DNA of 10,730 bases from Patescibacteria group bacterium AH-259-L07 (lineage in GTDB: Bacteria; Patescibacteriota; Patescibacteriia; UBA2591; UBA6264): assembly GCA_027718005.1 (NCBI GenBank), contig JALLOP010000046.1, positions 1 through 10,730 of the forward strand. Reading direction: 5' to 3'. Of the stretch, positions 6,764 to 10,730 are shown in pieces. Numbering within the stretch: position 1 is the first letter of the stretch; every line of letters begins with the position of its first letter. The translations under genes were made by a program, and so were the position numbers. The notes under the pieces were generated by a model. The model worked only from the letters and a program-made list of their open reading frames with translations, was not told the origin of the DNA and did no database searches.

Positions 6764-6793
6764 TTGACAAAGAATACACATATAATTTATACT
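6764..6793 (+). promoter_or_regulatory. Promoter of the dop-prcB-prcA-pup operon
   Basis: A perfect TTGACA (6764-6769), an 18-base spacer and TATACT (6788-6793). A start near 6800 leaves about 34 bases of leader including AAAGGAG at 6821-6827. TATAAT at 6781-6786 is only 11 bases from the -35 and is less likely to be the -10. Confidence 0.65.
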
Positions 6794-6833
6794 AAAGATG
6801 TAGCTCTTTACAAACCTTAGAAAGGAGTATCTC

Positions 6834-8330
6834 ATGGCTATTGAAAAAGTTTGCGGCATAGAAACTGAATGGTCAATTCTCCTTCCTGATCGACCGCACG
6901 GAGATATGGAAGCAGGAACAAAAGAGTTTAATCTCTTTTTAAAAGTACTGCGAGAATTCTTTAAATTACCAAAAAATCAGCAAACATTTAACTGGGAATT
7001 TTCTACTGAACAGGCGCGAAAAAACTTTCTCGACCGTATACAACTTCCCTCCTCTTTGGAAGGAGAAATATACGCTCCCAATGGTGCACGCATCTATGTT
7101 GACTGGCCGCATCTTGAATATTCTACACCTGAATGCAAAAGTGTCAAAGATCTTATCTGCGCTGATAAGGCAGGCAACGCGCTGATAGATATGGCAGCAC
7201 AAAAGGTAAGTCAGGAACTTGAAGAACCAGTGGTGGTATATAAAACAAATTCTGATCGTCGAGGACATTCCTGGGCATCCCATGAAAACTATTTAATGCA
7301 AAGAAAAACATTTAATGACCTTCTTGAACGTGTTGATGTCAGAGATAAAATTATTCCGTTTTTGGTAACGCGCCAAATTGTTTCGGGCAGCGGAAAAATG
7401 GGCATAGAAAAAGGACTTTCTCTAAAACGTTCACTGTATCAGATCTCGCAGCGCGCTGACTTTATCACTCAAACTGTTGGACTCTTTACTACGCCTAATA
7501 GAAATATTATTAATACGCGTGACGAGCCTCATGCTGATCCAAAAAAATACGCTCGACTCCATGTCATCCTAGGAGACGCAAACTTATGCGACTGGAGCTT
7601 GTATTTACGTATAGGGACAACGAGAATTGTTTTGAAAATGTTAGAAGACGATTTTATCCACACTCCCCCTGTCATTGCCAATCCAGTAAAAGAAATTAAA
7701 AATGTATCCCGTGATACCGCCTACACCCATGAGCTGAAGCTAAAGAACGGATCACCAATGCGCGCCCATGACATTCAATATTGGTATGTGTCACTGGCAA
7801 AACAATATTTAGAAACCCACAAAGGGACTGAGGAAGAAAAAGATATTGTAGATAAATGGTATTGGATACTTGCAATGCTTGATACTAATCCGTTGGCATT
7901 AGTTGGGTATCTTGATGATATAAGCAAAAAATATGTTATCGACTTTAAAAAAGAGCAGTCAGAAATTAGTGACCGGCATACTGATCTAAAAAATATTGAT
8001 ATAGCATATCATAATATTAACCCACAAGAAAGCATTTACTACCTGCTTGACCGTGCGGGGAAAATACAACATCTTGTCGCAGATAAAGAAATCAAAACCT
8101 TTATAACATCTCCACCGCAGGATACGCGCGCGTATTTGCGCGGAAAGATTGCCCAACACTGGCCCAATGCAGTACTTGACTGGGAAAAAATAAAGTGTAT
8201 CTTTGATGTGGATAACCCCTTGACAGCAATAGGATACTATGATATTGTATTAGAGAATCCATTAATGAATAAGAGCGAAATGGATGCTCTTTTCAACAAA
8301 ATCCAGGCCTTATCTCAGGCCCGGAAATGA
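6834..8330 (+). CDS. dop: Dop-like depupylase/deamidase (carboxylate-amine ligase fold)
   Basis: Removes the Pup-type modifier from lysines; in Actinobacteria it also deamidates Pup-Gln. The 498 residues have the glutamine-synthetase-like Dop/PafA fold: GIETEW with Glu10, NGARIYVD with the catalytic Asp90, HLEYSTPEC with Glu95, SHENYL, TRQIVSGSGKMG, LYQISQRAD, the intact NTRDEPHAD block followed by YARLHVILGDAN, DIAYHNI, and PPQDTRAYLRG near the end. Assignment to Dop rather than PafA rests on VSGSGKMG (PafA has LCGAGK), the SPPQDTRAYLRG plus DWEKI tail, and the longer N-terminal region (about 50-80, including NWEFSTEQ) that matches the Dop loop. Because the modifier downstream already ends in Glu, depupylation is probably its main job here. 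The start has AAAGGAG six bases upstream. The stop overlaps an upstream ATG of the beta subunit frame, and the gene leads the operon. Confidence 0.9.
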   Translation: MAIEKVCGIETEWSILLPDRPHGDMEAGTKEFNLFLKVLREFFKLPKNQQTFNWEFSTEQARKNFLDRIQLPSSLEGEIYAPNGARIYVDWPHLEYSTPECKSVKDLICADKAGNALIDMAAQKVSQELEEPVVVYKTNSDRRGHSWASHENYLMQRKTFNDLLERVDVRDKIIPFLVTRQIVSGSGKMGIEKGLSLKRSLYQISQRADFITQTVGLFTTPNRNIINTRDEPHADPKKYARLHVILGDANLCDWSLYLRIGTTRIVLKMLEDDFIHTPPVIANPVKEIKNVSRDTAYTHELKLKNGSPMRAHDIQYWYVSLAKQYLETHKGTEEEKDIVDKWYWILAMLDTNPLALVGYLDDISKKYVIDFKKEQSEISDRHTDLKNIDIAYHNINPQESIYYLLDRAGKIQHLVADKEIKTFITSPPQDTRAYLRGKIAQHWPNAVLDWEKIKCIFDVDNPLTAIGYYDIVLENPLMNKSEMDALFNKIQALSQARK

Positions 8331-8344
8331 AAAGGAGGTATCTC

Positions 8345-9058
8345 ATGTTGGAGTTTGAAAATAAAGTCAAATTGGAATCTGTAAATGAAATCAGAACGAT
8401 TGCAAAAAATTTATCCGGCTCTCAAATAACAAATCTGAAAAACGAAATGCTTGTCGGAACAACTGTTGTAGCATTAAAATACAGCAAAGGAACAGTAATG
8501 GCTGCTGATATGCGGGTATCATTTGGAACAACAGTTGCTTCAGAAGAGTTTGAAAAAATCTTTCGGGTGAACAACACCTTACTTGGTATTGCTGGCTCAG
8601 CTGCATTTGCTATTATATTGGTTAATGCGTTTCGCTACGAAGTTGAAATCTTTGAAAAACCAGAAGGTCTTCAACTCAGCTTTAAAGGAAAGGTTAATGT
8701 TTTACGGCAGTTAATGATCCCGCTTCAACCACTTGCATCGCAGGGAATGGGTGTTATGCCAATGCTTACTTCACAACAGCAGGTTTATGTTTTTGATCAA
8801 TCTGGTGCGCCATTTTCTACCCCTTATTATGCAGTGGGGTCAGGAGCCGATAAAGCGCTCCCTCGTATTGAAGATGGATGGAAGCCAAATTTAGGTCGTG
8901 AACAAGCAATTTTGCTTGCGTTAAAAGCGCTTGAAAAGGCTGCTAAGAAAGATATGCCGACCGGCAAGAATGTAACACTATACACCATTGAAAAACAAGT
9001 GACGCAGATCCCTCAAGAAGAGCTTGAAAATCTAAAGAAAGGAGGCAATAATGGATAA
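8345..9058 (+). CDS. prcB: Proteasome beta subunit (N-terminal Thr hydrolase)
   Basis: Catalytic subunit of the 20S core. With the ATG at 8345 it has 237 residues: a propeptide of 38 residues ending LVG, then the mature chain starting at Thr39. Counting Thr39 as Thr1, Asp55 is Asp17, Arg57 is Arg19 and Lys71 is Lys33, exactly the proteasome active-site spacing, so it should self-process and be active. GIAGSAA and YYAVGSGAD are further family motifs. The S1-pocket sequence was not used to predict specificity. The start was chosen because AAGGAGG (8332-8338) lies six bases before it; an ATG at 8327 overlapping the dop stop would place that ribosome-binding site inside the gene and add six residues. 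Its 3' end overlaps prcA by eight bases, consistent with coupled synthesis of the two subunits. Confidence 0.93.
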   Translation: MLEFENKVKLESVNEIRTIAKNLSGSQITNLKNEMLVGTTVVALKYSKGTVMAADMRVSFGTTVASEEFEKIFRVNNTLLGIAGSAAFAIILVNAFRYEVEIFEKPEGLQLSFKGKVNVLRQLMIPLQPLASQGMGVMPMLTSQQQVYVFDQSGAPFSTPYYAVGSGADKALPRIEDGWKPNLGREQAILLALKALEKAAKKDMPTGKNVTLYTIEKQVTQIPQEELENLKKGGNNG

Positions 9059-9740
9059 CCAACAAATCTTTTTCCTTTCTCCTTCTCAAAAAAAAGAACG
9101 TGCAGAAAAAAAGCTAAGCACTGCAAAACCATTAGTTATCGCAAGATGTAAAGACGGTATTGTGTTAGTTGGTGAAAATCCAAGCGTTTTTCAAAAAACT
9201 GCTGAACTCTATGACAAAATTGCGTTTGGCGCAATTGGAAAGATTACTGACTTTAATAAATACCTTAAAGAACCGTTCATCCACGAAGCAGCTAATAAAG
9301 GAAAATTATACGATCGCGAGGATGTACACATGGAATCCCTTGTCCAACTAGCAGCCGCAACATTTGATATGTTTCATTCAAACTTTAGCGTCTGGTCGCT
9401 GAGTACAGAAATTGCATTAGCTGAAATTACTGACAAACCTGAAACTGATAAAATCTCTACTATAAGTTATACCGCCAGTATAGAAAACTTAAAGCGCGAA
9501 CCCTATGTTATTCTTGGTAGAAAAATCGACCCGCTTAAGAAAAGCATTGAAAAACTGCTCAAAGATAAAAAGTTTCAACAGCTTACCATGAAAAAAGCAA
9601 TTGCCCTTATTAAAACTGCTATTGAGAAAACGAGCAAACAAGATAGTAGTGACGACAAGATTGTTTTTGAAGTAAGTGTTCTCGTAAGAAAAAACGATCA
9701 AGAGCGAAAATTTCAACGATTAGAAGGAGAGGGGGTATAA
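9051..9740 (+). CDS. prcA: Proteasome alpha subunit (gate and ATPase docking ring)
   Basis: Non-catalytic outer-ring subunit of the 20S core, 229 residues. It matches actinobacterial PrcA through its length: FFLSPSQKKERAEKK is the gating N-terminus and H0 helix, ENPSVFQKTAELYDKIAF contains the family's LYDR-like motif, GAIGKITDFN follows, then YDREDV (about residues 88-93), a central helix pair, and a beta strand EVSVLVRKNDQERKFQRL near the end. No N-terminal Thr is exposed, as expected for alpha. Compared with M. tuberculosis PrcA the long C-terminal tail is missing. GGAGG at 9041-9045 precedes the ATG, which sits eight bases inside prcB. Its TAA overlaps the ATG of the modifier gene (TAATG). 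Confidence 0.9.
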   Translation: MDNQQIFFLSPSQKKERAEKKLSTAKPLVIARCKDGIVLVGENPSVFQKTAELYDKIAFGAIGKITDFNKYLKEPFIHEAANKGKLYDREDVHMESLVQLAAATFDMFHSNFSVWSLSTEIALAEITDKPETDKISTISYTASIENLKREPYVILGRKIDPLKKSIEKLLKDKKFQQLTMKKAIALIKTAIEKTSKQDSSDDKIVFEVSVLVRKNDQERKFQRLEGEGV

Positions 9741-9910
9741 TGATGAGTCCTCAAAAACAAGATCAGCGCAAAAAAGACCAGCCTCTTCCATCTGAGAGAG
9801 AAATTGAAAAACCGTCTGCTCAAAAAGTTCCTTTAGATATAGATGAAATTGATGAAATGATCAAAAAAACTGAAGAATCTCGGAAAGAAGACCAAAAACA
9901 GGGCGAATAA
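9740..9910 (+). CDS. pup: Pup/UBact-type prokaryotic ubiquitin-like modifier
   Basis: A 56-residue, very hydrophilic protein with the features of Pup: a disordered Gln/Lys/Pro-rich N-terminal half (MMSPQKQDQRKKDQ), a short acidic amphipathic segment LDIDEIDEMIKKTEES (about 32-47) that parallels the LDEIDDVL helix by which Pup binds the Mpa coiled coil, and a charged C-terminus ending Lys-Gln-Gly-Glu. The penultimate Gly and the terminal Glu are the residues PafA needs for isopeptide formation. Because Glu is encoded, no deamidation is required, as in UBact proteins. There is no beta-grasp fold. AAGGAG (9724-9729) lies ten bases before the first of two ATGs, and the start overlaps the prcA stop. 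Its place as last gene of the proteasome operon, between prcA and pafA, is the strongest support. A terminator follows. Confidence 0.88.
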   Translation: MMSPQKQDQRKKDQPLPSEREIEKPSAQKVPLDIDEIDEMIKKTEESRKEDQKQGE

Positions 9911-9917
9911 TCCGTCT

Positions 9918-9956
9918 AAAAGGCAGCATTTAACCGCTGTCTTTTTTCTTTTTTTT
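9918..9956 (+). terminator. Rho-independent terminator of the dop-prcB-prcA-pup operon
   Basis: AAAAGGCAGC (9918-9927) pairs with GCTGTCTTTT (9936-9945) over an eight-base loop, giving ten pairs including one G-U. It is followed by more T residues, including T7 at 9950-9956. It starts eight bases after the modifier stop. Confidence 0.78.
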
Positions 9957-9964
9957 ATAAGGGG

Positions 9965-9993
9965 TTGTTTTATTTTTTACTCTAAGGTACAAT
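9965..9993 (+). promoter_or_regulatory. Promoter of pafA
   Basis: TTGTTT (9965-9970), a 17-base spacer and TACAAT (9988-9993), located just after the operon terminator. A start near 10000 would give a leader of about 30 bases containing AAAGGAGG (10019-10026). Confidence 0.55.
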
Positions 9994-10031
9994 AAAAATA
10001 TATTGCTCATTTACAAATAAAGGAGGAAACC

Positions 10032-10730
10032 ATGCATAAACGGATTTACGGACTTGAAAATGAACATCGTGTCATTAAAAAAGCGCATCACCACCAAAGC
10101 GTTATAGACAATACTATTGCAGACGATTCTGATACGTATAATAAATTTATGGCCAATGGAGCAAAAATATATATAGATAGCGGATGTGTTGAATATGCAA
10201 CACCTGAATGCTCTTCAGTAATTGATTTGATTGCACATGAGAGAGCAGGCAGCACTATTGTTTTTGAAAAACTACAAGGACTCGCTGATGTTTTAAAAAG
10301 CTCGCGCGGCTGGGAAAATGGAACAAGCGGCTGTCATGAAAACTACTTTGTTGAACAAAAACTTGTTCCTGTACTGAAATCTCCTCTTGCCACATGGTAC
10401 TTAAATCACCCCGGATCCTATCAATCACTTGCCAACCACCTGCTTGCCTTTTTGATAAGCAGGCAAATTCTCTGTGGCGCAGGGGCAATTAGTCCTATGG
10501 GGGGTCGTGGATTTTGCTATCAAATTTCACAGCGCGCAGACTATATCACCACTGATATAAATGCGTCAACAAGGGGGAAGCGACCAATTCTTAACTGTCG
10601 AAGCGAACTTGACCCATCTGGCCAGGGCTTCCGCCTCCACTTAATCCTTGGCGATGCGAATATGAGCGAAGTCTCAACTCTGTTAAAAGTTGGTACCACT
10701 GGATTTATTTTGCGCATGATCGAAGCAGGA
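10032..10730 (+). CDS. pafA: PafA-like Pup ligase, 3' end outside window
   Basis: ATP-dependent ligase that activates the C-terminal Glu of the modifier and joins it to substrate lysines. The 233 codons seen (about half the usual 450-480) are open to the right edge. The frame shows GLENEH with Glu9, NGAKIYID with the expected catalytic Asp49, VEYATPEC with Glu54, a helix with HERAG, GCHENYF, SRQILCGAGA, CYQISQRADYI, and RLHLILGDANMSEVSTLLKVGTT. LCGAGA and ANMSEVSTLLKVG fit PafA better than Dop. The N-terminal region lacks the Dop loop and is about 15 residues shorter than in mycobacterial PafA. The block that reads NTRDEPHAD in most relatives, and in the dop of this window, is NCRSELDPSG here. 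AAAGGAGG (10019-10026) precedes the ATG. The gene has its own promoter, so ligase level may be set separately from the modifier. Confidence 0.88.
   Translation, partial: MHKRIYGLENEHRVIKKAHHHQSVIDNTIADDSDTYNKFMANGAKIYIDSGCVEYATPECSSVIDLIAHERAGSTIVFEKLQGLADVLKSSRGWENGTSGCHENYFVEQKLVPVLKSPLATWYLNHPGSYQSLANHLLAFLISRQILCGAGAISPMGGRGFCYQISQRADYITTDINASTRGKRPILNCRSELDPSGQGFRLHLILGDANMSEVSTLLKVGTTGFILRMIEAG

Noticed and set aside
6527..6859. 110-codon reading frame on the minus strand
   Set aside because: It crosses the end of the ATPase gene, a terminator, the repeat, the dop promoter and the dop start; its composition is that of an antisense shadow.
7654..7662. DnaA box within dop
   Set aside because: It is a perfect match, but inside codons for a plausible FIHTPP segment and isolated from the intergenic pair; the same holds for the reverse match at 8207-8215.
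8327..8329. ATG 8327 (overlapping the dop stop) as the start of prcB
   Set aside because: The strong AAGGAGG would then lie inside the gene, whereas it is ideally spaced for the ATG at 8345.
1..10730. CRISPR array, transposase, prophage or integrase
   Set aside because: No regularly spaced direct repeats and no mobile-element proteins were seen on either strand.

Overview
The window is a low-GC bacterial segment with every recognisable gene on the + strand. Its core is a compact bacterial proteasome and Pup (ubiquitin-like) conjugation locus: ring ATPase (Arc/Mpa), Dop, proteasome beta, proteasome alpha, a 56-residue Pup/UBact-like modifier, and the start of PafA, which runs off the right edge. 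Actinobacteria are the textbook hosts of this system, but the AT-rich composition, the native C-terminal Glu on the modifier and the neighbouring genes point elsewhere. An uncultured lineage such as a Patescibacteria/CPR member, or another UBact-bearing Gram-negative or candidate phylum, is plausible. This is inference; no rRNA or other marker is present. MurA shows that the host makes peptidoglycan, so it is a bacterium.

Layout. (1) Positions 1-2278: 3' part of a P1B-type (CPC) metal-transporting ATPase whose N-terminal HMA domain has lost its CxxC; the gene starts before the window. (2) 2271-2581: a 30-codon putative membrane peptide overlapping the ATPase stop, then a cysteine-rich zinc-ribbon-like reading frame with two in-frame TGA codons. 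(3) 2617-3912: MurA-family enolpyruvyl transferase with its catalytic residues intact. (4) 3944-4507: class I SAM methyltransferase with its own near-consensus promoter and almost no leader. (5) 4508-4912: a long intergenic region with several strong hairpins, a T-tract terminator, a degenerate palindromic repeat, two perfect DnaA-box sequences and a -35-like element. (6) 4913-6652: proteasomal ATPase. (7) 6653-6833: terminator, palindromic repeat and a good promoter. (8) 6834-9910: dop-prcB-prcA-pup, tightly packed with stop/start overlaps, so almost certainly one operon, closed by a terminator. (9) 9965-10730: a separate promoter and the 5' part of pafA.

How the genes should work together: PafA would ligate the C-terminal Glu of the small modifier to substrate lysines. 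Dop would reverse this; its deamidase activity is not needed because the modifier already ends in Glu. The Arc/Mpa ring would recognise the modifier through its N-terminal coiled coil, unfold the tagged protein and feed it into the PrcA/PrcB 20S core. Departures from the actinobacterial model are an Asp in place of the Walker B Glu and no QYL-type docking tail in the ATPase, a rewritten NTRDEPHAD block in PafA, and gene order ATPase / dop-prcB-prcA-pup / pafA in what look like three transcription units.
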